Shown: one piece after another, positions 23,064 through 34,479 of the stretch
Layout: every line of letters begins with the position of its first letter
Numbering within the stretch: the stretch's first letter is position 1
NCBI GenBank assembly: GCA_951799445.1
Contig: OX637288.1
Span: forward strand, 45,337,288 to 45,401,287
Reading direction: 5' to 3'
From: Pseudisothecium myosuroides
Taxonomy: Eukaryota; Streptophyta; Bryopsida; Hypnales; Lembophyllaceae
DNA length: 64,000 bases
Made by a program: the position numbers and the translations under genes
Notes under the pieces: generated by a model
What the model saw: the letters and a program-made list of their open reading frames with translations, nothing else
The model's database searches: none
Told to the model about the DNA's origin: nothing

Positions 23064-23795
23064 GGGGTGGTTGTAAGAAACACTTGCAAATTTTGTTGCA
23101 TTTTTACAATTATATTCATGCTTAGTTTTTTGAAGGAATTTAAAATTTTAAAAATTAAATTAGATTAAAAATATGGCCATTGTATACATCTTTAAGAAGA
23201 TTATATCCTAGGAAGATAAATCATAGGAAAATTCTCTAAGTCAGAGAACTAAAAAAATGCAAAATTTCAAAAAAAACAAATGCTTTGATGTTTTAATTTG
23301 TAAAATGTAGGGAAAAAATTCAATTTTTTTTTTAAAACTGATCATTTGTAACAACTTTATGGAGATGGGCATTTACCAAAAGAACCACCCAAATAATATT
23401 TTACATGTTTTGAAATGCAAGCAAAAAGAAACTCACTTTGTTGACTTCCATACTATATATAATTTTTTTAATTTAGAATTCCTTTAAATTATAGAGGCTA
23501 AGTCTATTAGAAGACCATCCCTCCAAATTTCAGCTCCAAATTTGTTTTTATCATGGGTTCAAAATAGTACAAAACCACCCCAAATTGGCAAGTTTGACAT
23601 AAAATTAGGGTTTATTTTTGGATAGTAAAACGTTTTTGAAAAATGCAAAAAAATTGTTAAAGGTGTATGATAGTCATGAGTACCTTAACTGTGTATTTTG
23701 AGATTGTTGGAGTCATAACACAATAGTTATGACCAAAAAATAAATTAGCATGCAAGGTGTGACATGAAATAGTACACATGTTTCTTGCAATCACC
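23064..23795. mobile_element. MITE-like element, GGGTGATTGC family, copy C
   Basis: Begins GGGGTGGTTGTAAGAAACAC and ends TGTTTCTTGCAATCACC. Its interior is the reverse complement of copy D at 50870 (shared CTCCATAGAGTTGTT / AACAACTTTATGGAG, and the TTTGATGTTTTAAT region). About 732 bp, no coding capacity. Confidence 0.7.
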
Positions 23796-24333
23796 TTGCA
23801 ATGATTCATCAAGTATACAATTTGAGGCAAAGAATTCTAGAACCCACAAAAATTTGATTTCATCCAAACCAATGTTGTAAAATTTTCCTACCTCACAATC
23901 CAAATGCCTATATTGCTACCATTCAATATTCTTTATATAAATTTTATGAATAATTAAGTAAGAAATGATTTTAAAGGAAAATTAAAATAATAAGTAAATA
24001 AAGTCATTTAATACTATATATACAAGGAGATTCTACAACCAACATTTTTTTCTTTTAAATGAATAGATTTTTATTTGTATGGCTTTAAAATATAGATTTT
24101 AATATGTTTATGATTACCATTTAATGTTATATATCTCCAAAACTATACAAAATGACTTTTGCAATGATTCAATTGCAAGTTTTGGATTTGTCACAATGAT
24201 TAGAAAATAGGCCATATGTTGTTCTCCATCAAAAAAAACAAATGTCATTCAAACCAATATTCTTGTAACCTTTGCTCTATTTTAAAAAAAAAAAATTTTA
24301 TTCCATTTTTTACTAATTTTTATTAGTGTAGAT
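23796..24333. other. AT-rich spacer, nothing recognised
   Basis: Lies between copies C and B of the GGGTGATTGC elements. No frame or repeat ends seen. Confidence 0.5.
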
Positions 24334-25176
24334 GGGTGATTGCAAGAAACACCTGTACTATATTCCGTCACACGTTCAATGCAAAAGTTGTTTTGTACCA
24401 TAAATATTGCAAAAATGATTGAATGAACTTGAAATTCAAAAGCAAGCTTCCTACAACAATAGAAAATGAACTTGAATTATTTCAATTTTTTCAAAATTAA
24501 TTTAATAGGTGACACTAAATTTTGAATATATGTCACACATGTGGTTCGGGTGGTTTTTAGTACTATCGAGTACCTTTTTTGAAGAGTTGCATCATCAAAT
24601 TTGGTAGGCTAGCTCTTCTAATGGAAATACACCTTCTCAGCAGAGAAATTTCCAAAAACATGTTCCAAGTGTGTTTTAAATTGGCTTAAAGTGTGCTATA
24701 TTCAATTTGAATTTATATTGAATAAAAAATTATTTTTTAGTTCTAACTTTGATCTTCCTACTTTGCTCTTAGTTGGCAACAATGGCCATTTTTAAAATAA
24801 ATTTTTCAAACTCATTTCCCAATTTTCAAAAATAGAAACGTGAAAGTCTCATTTTCTAAGGTAAATTGTAGCATGTGGCTCAAAAAAGTACTTCAGGGTA
24901 CACATAAAGACTCAATAGTATTGCTGGGGCTTGTAATACCTTCTACCTACCAATGTAAATTGTTTTTTAATGGCAAATTAAGTATTTCCGTCCATTTTTG
25001 TCATCCAATGATGAACATCACATGTTGTTAGAATAATAAATTTGAAATCCAATTGACCATTCAAATTTTATGTTCCATGCCTTCAATAGTACTGAAGGTG
25101 ACTCATAGTACAAAAAGTACTAAAAATCCAAAAATGCAAAACGCAACAAATAGTACAAGTGTTTCTTGCAATTACC
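24334..25176. mobile_element. MITE-like element, GGGTGATTGC family, copy B
   Basis: Starts GGGTGATTGCAAGAAACACC and ends GTGTTTCTTGCAATTACC. Collinear with copy A over its whole length (CAAAAGCAAGCTTCCTACAA and CATCACATGTTGTTAG are in both). No coding capacity. Confidence 0.8.
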
Positions 25177-25949
25177 TAGGTCTTAAACCCTAAATTATCA
25201 ATTGCCTATGCAACAAACAATTAGAAGTTTGGATAGATTCCTAGAAGTTATTTTTGAATGGATCTTTTTGAAATTTTGACACAAGGTATGAATGTGCCGG
25301 TGTACCATGTAATTATGTGATTTTGTGGAATTATAATTCTTTTTTCCAATTGAAGGCTCTTATCAAAAGTTATAATACCTACAATATATTGGGCAAAGCA
25401 AACAACTTTAGGCAACATGTATCAAATTATTCCTCTATTTTTGAAATTTGGCAAGTATGTAACTATCATGCTATAGGACACAACTATAAGAAAAAATAAC
25501 ATTGTGTATTACAAAAATCTCACTCTAAGAGGAGATAAAGAAATTTTAAACTTGTAAGGGAGGGTCAAAAAAATTAATTTCTACTAACTTTAAATGCTAA
25601 AATATTCAATTTGTGGTGTCAGTTTTGAAAATTTTCCCTTACATTTTAAAAACAATTTAGTATAGTTGAATATTAATTTTTTATTTTTATTTCTCTAATT
25701 GACCAAAAAAATGGGAGTTTTTGATGATTTTTTCTTGATATTTACTCCTATCCTTTAGGATGTAATGGCTGAATATGAACATGCCAAGATATATCAACCT
25801 TCGAACACCCTTAACCTCTAGAGGCCCAAGGCCTTTTTAAGGGCCCCTACAGGAAACGCTGATGCTCCCAACATTGGGAACGCCGGAGAAATCTCGGGAA
25901 TGCGGGAGCGGGGAACGCCGGGGACGAAACTCGAAACGCTGAAACCCTA
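25177..25949. other. AT-rich spacer ending in a short GC-richer patch
   Basis: No gene. From about 25850 the composition rises (GGGAACGCCGG repeated at 25878 and 25915) and AAACCCTAATTTTGC at 25953 resembles a plant leader element. This may be the old promoter of the decayed gene that follows. Confidence 0.4.
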
Positions 25950-28314
25950 ATTTTGCTGCTGCGATTGCTTGAATTCGTGATCAATTTGTGTGCTTCTGCT
26001 TGTCTTCCGTCAGATTTTTAGTCAGAGGTTCATCTCTCAATGCAGGAATTAGGAGATCGATTTTATTCTCTTTTCCGTAAACGATTGGTGGGCTTCTCCA
26101 GATCTTGGGGTTTACTCTTTTGAGCGATCAGATTGTATTTCTTCTTTACAATTGTTGTGTACAGCCCTAAATTCGTTGCTGCACTAGAACCTAGCAGAGA
26201 TTGCCTACGGAATAATTCTCTAACAATGGTGTGATCAAGTAGGCTTGCAACTTCGTCTTGTCCTGTTCTATTTGCAAAGATGTGACTGCGATGCTCTTAG
26301 TATGGAGCCCAGACTTGACAATTTCATGAGAGGCGCCGTTGAATGCCAAGTTTGTGTAGCTGTCATCTCTGCATTGCACCCAATATCAGACTACAGTGAG
26401 TTGGGCAGGGTTACCAGAAAGAATCGTTCATTTTGTTCTATTCTCTAATTCTGCTTTTGATTGTCCTTAGACTGGATTTTTTCAAGGTTTTCTTAGGACT
26501 CTGTTCTTAATCCCTAAGGGCTGAAGCTAAGTACGAAAAGTGCAAGTGCTTCGGAAGCTCACAATTGCTTACAGTAACTTTGAAGACTTGTGTCTCACTC
26601 AAAAGTTTAGGGTATTGCTTCTTCTTTGTATAGGTGTATCGTTATTGAGATGCAAGCGCCTCTCCAATGATCTCCTTGATCCGTAAATTCCACCTTCCCG
26701 AGAATCTGAAATTTATGTTCATGATGGTGGTATCATCTTTGAACTTGCCGACTTGGGCACTTCCAGCTCGCTTGATTGGTCTCAATTTATGAGGTTCTCG
26801 CCAGAACTTGAAAAGGCTCTTCCCAAGATGCGTTGTAGCCATCTGTTGCTGCTGGAGAATCTTCTACAACTTGCAAGTGCTTCAAACTTGCAAGTTCCCG
26901 GGATGAACATGGTAAGGCCTGATTGTGGCTGCGATACGGTACGATCTTCGAATTTCTTTTGAGGAGACTTCCTGCTCTGATTTAGGGTTAGTCATGTGCA
27001 TTTCGTGTTTATCTTAACTACCCTCGTCTTGGTATGCAGGGCTTTTCTCTTTTTGGTGCCTGAATGTAAGCAGAATACTAGGACATGTTTCAATAGCCAA
27101 TAGATTCAATTTTTCTTCTGCAAGGTTATGGGAGTAAGTTCAAAAGCTAAATTCATTTGTGCCCTGATTCCCTATTCTTGGTATGACTAATTCCTGAAGC
27201 TCGTAAGAGTTGATAGTGCTGGAGTTTGAGATCTCAAGTATTGTGAATGGCATCTGCCTTATCTGACAGATTTTTAGTATTAAGTACGTCAAAATTTTAA
27301 AGGACACGGTACTAGAGACGATTGTTTGGTTTATCTTCGTCTTTTTATGTGTCTTTAGCGCTCATCGTACTCATAGTACTCTTACAAGTTTCGTTTGTAT
27401 GTAACAGGTAGGTCAGATAGCACATCCATAATTTACAGAGTTGGGGAAGGGATGCCTGAGCTTGCAAAACTTCGGAAGGAGTATGTCGAATCTAGAGAAA
27501 GGAACAGTTCAGCAAATGGGTCGGGTCCCACTGTCGAAATTGTCATTCCTACTGAGCTCGCCACCACTACTAACCGCCAGGTATGAGCTTAGCGCTATCT
27601 CTCTAAAGACATTTCCCAATATTCAATCACAATGCTCAAGTGCATGCGCTTTTTTCTATGGCTAGAGATGTTTCAAGAAAATCGCCGTCTGATCTCCACC
27701 ATGTCAGATCTGTGTGCCGGCAGTAAGATTTTCATTTAAGTGTTTTTTAAGATTAAACTTTTTTCTTCCGAAATCTCAATCATTCAACTTCTGCAATTGC
27801 AATTCCCTTTGATTCTGAAATATATTATGTCGTTCGATCTGCAGCTTGTCTGGTGTTACGATCCGCAAAAGAACCCGACTCTCTGGCAAAAATCAGAGTT
27901 ACTATCGAAGTCTACGAACCAAACATGTAATGTATTAAGCCCAAATATATATTGATATTACGAACGTTAGAGAGAACAAAAATCAATCCTCAAGAATTTT
28001 TCAGGTGCGGTTTGCATACTTGGTCAATGGATGTGTGGTACTATCCAACATTCAAAACTAAAGATCGATACACATCTTGGTATGTAACATACTGAACTGA
28101 TTTAGTCAATGAAATGAAATGAGGCATTACAATTTAGTGCTTATACATTTGAAACATCATTCCATGTACATACTGTGTAAATATATATACTATAACTGAA
28201 ATTTCTCTTCAATTTCCTTTCAGGTGTGCGTGGATGATCCTCTCAGAAAATCTGAAGGAGAAGACTACGACCTTTTGGCTTCAGAGAATTCATAAGCCAT
28301 TTCTCAGGGTCTAG
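25950..28314 (+). pseudogene. Decayed, apparently permuted exons resembling the Rxt3 histone-deacetylation protein family
   Basis: Several exon-like pieces sit between splice signals. 27408-27580 (acceptor 27407, donor GTATGA) encodes IIYRVGEGMPELAKLRKEY...GPTVEIVIP..L.TTTNRQ, which closely follows my memory of the plant Rxt3 block VYKVGE.MPEL.KLWKE...GPTLEI.IPAE.VTATNRQ. 26702-26911 encodes SEIYVHDGGIIFEL...LDWSQF...LEKALPKM..HLLLLENL, similar to that family's C-terminal part, yet lies upstream, so the order is inverted. Downstream pieces 27845-27926, 28005-28079 and 28224-28314 join cleanly with each other (KIRVTIEVYEPNM, then CGLHTWSMDVWYYPTF, stop TAG 28312) but not in phase with 27580. 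The strongly conserved LWGTDVYTDDSDL block after NRQ is missing. Two overlapping partial copies could explain the order. A real but unusual gene cannot be excluded. Confidence 0.4.
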
Positions 28315-28904
28315 TCACCAATACAGATATCATTGCCCAGTTTGAACGTGAGACTGCTTTTGGACAGATCGCAATTGAATTTGCAATTGTAGACGCGACT
28401 TTAAGTTAAACAGGAATATTTTGAGGTTAGGGACTGCTTTAGTCTAAGCAGGATTGACTTGTTAATTATGAATCCCAAACATGTGAAAGTCTAGTAGACT
28501 CTATCTTGCACAATTTTGGAAAATGTTCCACTTGAACAATATAAAGTAAATCCTTCTCAAACAAAATTGAATAAAATTCATCATTCCATGTGTTATGACT
28601 GCCAAGCAAAATCTTCATAAAGAATTGAATATATATGTAATACTACAATTAGACAAAGACTTAATATGTAAATGTAAGTATTGCAATTAATAGCATGTGT
28701 AAGGTAGAAGAGATGCAAAGCATTTTGTAAGTCAAACGGATCTAGACATTAAGCATTCATTACAAATAGTCTAAAGAGAGTTTACATTGTTGCTCCTATT
28801 ATAGTTATTTTCAATATTTTAGTGATAAAAACTATTTAATAAAACAAAATTTAATCTTTATAATACATCCAACTTTCTTCATTATGTGATTTTGTAGGTG
28901 ATTC
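28315..28904. other. AT-rich intergenic, nothing recognised
   Basis: No gene-like frame or repeat ends. Confidence 0.5.
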
Positions 28905-29842
28905 TTGAGGGCCCACACGTCTTGTTTTTTGCCAAAAACACTGAAAACTGCCATTTCTATAGCAAACAGTAAAAAAAATTGAAAAATGTTTTTTTTGCAC
29001 ATCTAACCATAGGATCTTACACCTATTTAGTATGAGAATGTATAGAAAAAATTACAGAATTTTTAACCGCACAAATTGCAAGATATTTGCGTTTAAAGTG
29101 GGAAAAATAAGTTTATCAGCACATTGCGGGACTAGATTTTTTGACTTTGAACATTTTTAACTTAAAATTTTTGCACTATAGAGTTTCGAGCTTTAAATCT
29201 TTATAGTGGAGAATTGAGTTGAGAGTCTAGGGGAAAAAAAAATATTCAAAAAAACTTAATTATCATTCCTAAAAAAATTGTTAAATAGAAGTAGGTACGA
29301 GATAGAAGGAAAATCTAAAATATTAATATATTTTAGATGGAATAAAAATGCACTAATCCAATTGGTGAGATTATTATAGCAAGTAAACTTAACCATGAGA
29401 ATTTATTTTTTTGAAAAATTGCGAAAATTGCATTCAGAAATGAATCCTACAAGTTATTTTTTTTCAAGAAGATGCTCTAATTGCCCGAAAAACAAGAATG
29501 TCCATAACTTTCTCATAACAAATCCAAATGAAATGAATCAAAGATTTCTAGATAGGCAAAAATATAATCTATGAGAAAAAAATATTTAAAAAAAAAATCA
29601 AATTTTTGACAATTTTCTTTTGCTACCCGAGCTACCCGCCGTCCCTTGTTTTGAGCTTATTTGGTTGTAACTGTAAGTTGTTCCTAGGCACCGATTGTGA
29701 AAAAAATTATATTCCCACAAAGCTAATCAATTTTTCTACCTCCAAAAAAAGTTTCAAAAAATCACGACAAAAATTCAGCCCATAGGTATCTACCCGAAAT
29801 CCCATTTGTCCCCTGAAGGAACAATGGGCCTTTAGGGGTTAA
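28905..29842. mobile_element. TTAA-flanked piggyBac-like MITE, family 2, copy in inverted orientation
   Basis: The right end is GGGCCTTTAGGGGTTAA (TTAA 29839-29842). The interior is the reverse complement of 30949-31898 (CATAACTTTCTCATAACAAA here, TTTGTTATGAGAAAGTTATG there). The left terminus is decayed; the match starts near GGGCCCACACGTCTTG. No coding capacity. Confidence 0.75.
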
Positions 29843-30139
29843 ATTTCCTAACTCATGTCTTGATTTGAAGTTTTATAGAGATTTCCTACAAATCAATAAT
29901 TGCATTAAACTTGTAGAATATTTATTAATTCAATCCCTAATTAAGTGGTCTGCACTAAAAAACAATTTGGCATATAAGGAGTATTTTGGGGTACAAAGAA
30001 TTATTGAAAATATTAGAGTGCTTAAATGAATTTAAGTTTTTTTTATTGTAGATTAGTAGTGCAATTTTGAAAGTCCTAAAATTTTTGAGTATGACTTGGG
30101 TAATGTTGTACACACGATAACCTTATTAGTCGTTCAAAA

Positions 30140-30672
30140 AATAAATGAATGCAAATACATCCCAAGAACACAAAAATGTGTTTTTCATCCATCAATTTTT
30201 TTGTAGATTCTTGTATTAGTTCATTAACATTTGTACGGAATAGATTTTGAAGACTTTGCATTGCAAATATTCTATAATTCAAAGAATAACAGTTAATAGT
30301 TCTAGGTTCCAAAAATGACTTTTTTAGTTTAGATAATGATCCTTCAAAAACAACTTGAATAAAAAATAAAATAAAAATCTTAAAAAAAACACTATGATTG
30401 AAATTTAATATTTTAAACTTAAAGAAAATAATTCTTGTGAAAAGCAAAAATATTCAATCTACAATCAATTTTAGAAGGAATTTTCCATTTTTTACCATAA
30501 TTTAATTGAAAATTTTAGTTATTGTAGTAATTGATCTAACTATATGAATATGACCTATGGATCATATTCTACAACTATTGTTTAAAATTTTTCATTAAAT
30601 TATTCTTCTAACTTGCATTTTATAGTACGTCTTCACAATTTTAGAAATTTGGAGTACCCCTTAAGGTGTTAA
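30140..30672. mobile_element. Decayed relative of the family 1 TTAA element
   Basis: It shares CATCCATCAATTTTTT, TAACATTTGTACGG, TTGCAAATATT.TATAATTCAAA and ATCTACAAT with 21168-21745 in the same order. The right end ACCCCTTAAGGTGTTAA is a mutated terminus; the left terminus is lost. Confidence 0.65.
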
Positions 30673-30948
30673 AATTACCTATACAAGCGATCAACCTTTA
30701 AAGTCAAAGAAATGTCAAATATATTGATTTCAACCATACTTCAAATTCAAAGAAATGCTATAAAAGACTTCCAAAAAATTGCACCATATCAAAACAAAAG
30801 TTCTTTATATGCTCATGCTTTTTGTTCTCTAACATCTTGTTCCAATGTGTGCCAATGCTTTGCAAACAATATAGTAGTTTGGCCTATACAAGGAAATCCT
30901 ATTAAGGATGCTTATAGAATGTGCAATTAATTGCGGTGTGACATTTTT

Positions 30949-31898
30949 TTAACCCCTAATTGAGGACCGTTGTTCCTTCGGGGAACAAATGCATTTTTGA
31001 ATAGGTAACGAGGTAGGTACCTATGGGTTGAAATTTTGTCGTGATTTTTTGAAACTTTTTTTGAAAATTGAAAAACTGATAAGCTTTGTGGGAATATAAT
31101 TTTTTTCACAATTAGTGCCCGGGAACAATAGTTATGACCAAATAAGCTCAAAATAGGGGACAGGGGGCAACCCGGGCAGCAAAAAAAATTTGCAAAAATT
31201 TGAATTTTTTTTTCATATTTTTTTCTCATGTATTATGTTTTTGTCTATCTGAAAAGCTTTGATTCATTTCATTTGGATTTGTTATGAGAAAGTTATGGAC
31301 ATTCTTGTTTTTTGGGTAGTTAGAGCCTCTTCTTGAAAAAAATAACTTGTAGGATTCATTTCTGAATGCAATTTTTCAAATTTTTCAAATTTTTGTTTTG
31401 CATGGTCTGATTTACTTGTTAGAACAATCTCACCATTGGGATTAGTGCATTTTAATTCCATCTAAAATATATTAATATTTTAGATTTTCCTTCTATCTCA
31501 TACCTACTGCTACTTAACAATTTTTTTAAGAATGATAATTAAGTTTTTTTGAATTTTTTTTTTTCCTAGACTCTCAACTCAATTCTCCACTATAATTATT
31601 TAAAGCTCAAAACTCTGTAGTGCAAAAATTTTGAGTTAAAAATGTTCAAAGTCAAAAAATCTAGTCTCGCAATGTGCTGAAAAACTTGTTTTTTCCACTT
31701 TAAACGCAGATATCTTGCAATCTGTGCAGTCAAAAATTCTGAAATCTTTTCCACACACTCTCATACTAGTTAGGTGTAAGATCCTATGGTTAGATATGGA
31801 AAAAATAATAATTTTCAATTTTTTTTACTCTTTGCTATAGATATGGCAGTTTTCAGTGTTTTTTGGCAGAAAAAAGGCCTTGGTCCTTTAGGGGTTAA
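30949..31898. mobile_element. TTAA-flanked piggyBac-like MITE, family 2, most complete copy
   Basis: It starts TTAACCCCTAATTGAGGACC and ends GGTCCTTTAGGGGTTAA. About 950 bp with no coding capacity. It is the inverse of the copy at 28905-29842, 1.1 kb away. Partial copies lie at 41735-42369 and 49606-49800. Confidence 0.8.
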
Positions 31899-33081
31899 GG
31901 TAAATAACATGAGTGTTATGGATATAGTTTTTATTGGTTTGGAGTAGTCTAGAGATTCTTTTGGGCCATGATGGGCAAAACACTTCAAAAATTCATAACA
32001 AATTCACATTTTGTCGAAAAAATATAATTTCAATTGTTCTTGCCATTTCTATCACTTGTCTTCATGTGGAAAAAAAATTTAAAAATTTCAGCAACGACAC
32101 AAGGGCAAACTCCTCATTCTGTCCGTAATGGACTCGTTTACTTTAACATCGGTAACATCTTGGATTGTGACTAATTTCAAACTACTGCTTCATGATCAAT
32201 TTCTTTATTGGAACAAAATCTTATTCATTAAGGTAGAAGGCTCATAAACCGACCATTTAAGGACTGATCTGCCTTTTTCATGTATTTCCTTGGATGGGAA
32301 TATTTTTAGCTCATTTTTCAGACATGGAGAAGTTGATGAGGAATCTAACCCAAGTCGTTTCGTATTTTTCCGAGCATTTTTGAATTACTTATGAATTTTC
32401 AAACAAGTTGGGTCATAGGTCCCTATTTGTGACCCTAGGTCTTTCATAAATGGTTCACTTGCAATTCTAAATAAAAATGGGGAAAGCAAAGAGAGTGATT
32501 GGCTCTTGCAATTAATAAGTCTTTTTTCCTTGGTTCATTCAATGACTATTGTAGTCCATTTCAGAACCAACTCATGTCCATTTCACAGCCATTTGTAGGG
32601 GCCATTCTTAATGCCTGAACTGTTCTTGAACCTTCTACCTTATATAAAGTAGGAGAAATCTCAGTCCTCCAATTTTCATGATGGAAAGGACTCCCCCACC
32701 TTCGGCCTTACACACGGAGCATCCCAATAACTTACATGATGAAGTTCTTTGATCAAAGGTTCCCACTGTATAAAATTACAGCAAAGAAAGTACCGGTATG
32801 GAATTCAGCATGATTTGTCAGAATTCTAAGAAGAACAGTAAGAAGAGCAAAAAGATTTCATAGGATTTCTGTTTTGAGAGAAATTTTGCTAAAAAAAATC
32901 AGATATGAAAGTATTTTGAAGGTGTATTTGACAATAAAACTCATTTTCTGGTCGATAAAATTGCACAGGTTGCACAGTATCTTTGGATGGTATCCGATTG
33001 CTTTGAGATGAGTATACACAATTGGATGAATAATTAAATTTCATCAATATTCTACATGCTTCACCTATGACCATGGATGTA
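31899..33081. other. AT-rich intergenic, nothing recognised
   Basis: No convincing gene. CATTTCAGAACC near 32560 is the reverse complement of GGTTCTGAAATG, which occurs twice near 10556-10598; this may be a weak repeat link. Confidence 0.4.
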
Positions 33082-33266
33082 CAGTAGAACCTCTCTAAGT
33101 TGATCCTCTCTAAGTCAATAAATTTTTGTCAGGAAGTATTGATTGCCGGTCCCAACTTAACAATATGAACCACATACGAATATGATGACCCTCCTTAATA
33201 TAATAACCTCTCTAACTCAATGTGTCAGACCGGTCCCAACTCTATCAACTTAGAGAGGTTCTATTA
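33082..33266. mobile_element. Pogo/Tc1-mariner-type MITE (Emigrant-like ends)
   Basis: Begins TA-CAGTAGAACCTCTCTAAGTT and ends CAACTTAGAGAGGTTCTATTA-TA. CAGTA(G/A)AACCTCT tips with TA targets are known from plant Emigrant/Lemi1 pogo-like elements. 185 bp, no coding capacity. Confidence 0.8.
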
Positions 33267-34479
33267 TATATAGCTTCATCACTCTAATAAAGATCTCTCC
33301 CTATATTGCCCCAAATAAAAGATAGAAGCAACTACGCTACAAAAGGCTCTGTCTCTACAAGAATGACTTGTTTTTTGAGCAAGGTCCTATTCAAACATCT
33401 TTACATTTAACTTTTATGCAAAACTACAAAGCCTCTTACCAGTCACACAAGACCAGAGTATTGTAGAAGTCGTAATTTTTTCTTCACTCCGAAAGTTTCA
33501 AAGTTGGAGGCTCTTGATTTTGGGGGGAGTAAAAGGGAACCCTCCAACAAAGGTTAACAATGTTATGATAAGGAATTGATCCAAACAAAAATCCCTACTA
33601 GGTATCTAGGGGAGAATTATATACTTCCAATTGGCCGGGGGAGGGAACTTAAGTGCTTAACAGTGTTACAGGAGACCCATTAGTGTTCCCAAGTAAAAAC
33701 TTGTCCCATATTTTATAGGTGGTCAATTTTATTGATTTTTCTATCTTCATGTAGCAAATTGACGGGCCTTGGTTACAAATATGAACTCAAAATTTCCATC
33801 CATGGTAAATAACAAATTTCAGCGGGTTTTTTTTTTTTTTGACAGGGGCCGAGTTCATCAGTGTTGGTTCTCCCTGGCAGAGTTGGATTACGGAGCGCAA
33901 CTCCAGACAATGAAGGTGATATTACAGAGGTTACCGCGAACCCTCAGCTTTGACGTTTAGGTACCCTGCGGCAGACGCCGCGGCACGGCAACCGACGGCA
34001 ACGTCGGTTTCGCCCCTCAAGGGCCTCCCTCGGCAAACAAGACTCTGTCTTCCCCCGGTGACCTGACGCTCTTCATCACGAGCTTGGATTAGGGTTTCAC
34101 TCATCTTCGGATTTTGCCAGTCTAGGCCTCCGCACATCGACTGACAACCAGTGAACCGAATCGAAGCCACCAAACCAAATCGCAGATTACTTCGACCAAA
34201 CACGAGACAGACGAGGTAGTTTTTTTTTTCCATCCCTTCCTCTTCTACTGCGCCGCGGATGTCGTAGAATGTGAAATTTCGGGAAAACTCCATCTTTCAT
34301 GTGGCGATGGTTTTGTGATTAGTTCGTTGTATTGGTGGGAAGCAGACAGACAGCAGACAGACAGAGAGAGTGTGCCTACTATCTGCCGAGTGTGCAGACG
34401 TGCAATCGGACCTGCTGCCTGCGGGTGCCGGGGGAGGGGAGGGGGGGCAGGGTGCTGCAGGCCAGGGAGACGGGGGTTG
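33267..34479. other. Upstream region of the SAM-domain gene
   Basis: AT-rich until about 33840, then a GC-richer stretch that probably holds the promoter and leader. A (GACA)n-like patch occurs at 34344-34372. No clear TATA box. Confidence 0.4.

Noticed and set aside
25850..26460. MEPRLDNFMRGAVECQ frame as an independent small gene
   Set aside because: Too short and flanked by splice-like sites; better explained as a part of the decayed Rxt3-like region, and even that match is weak.
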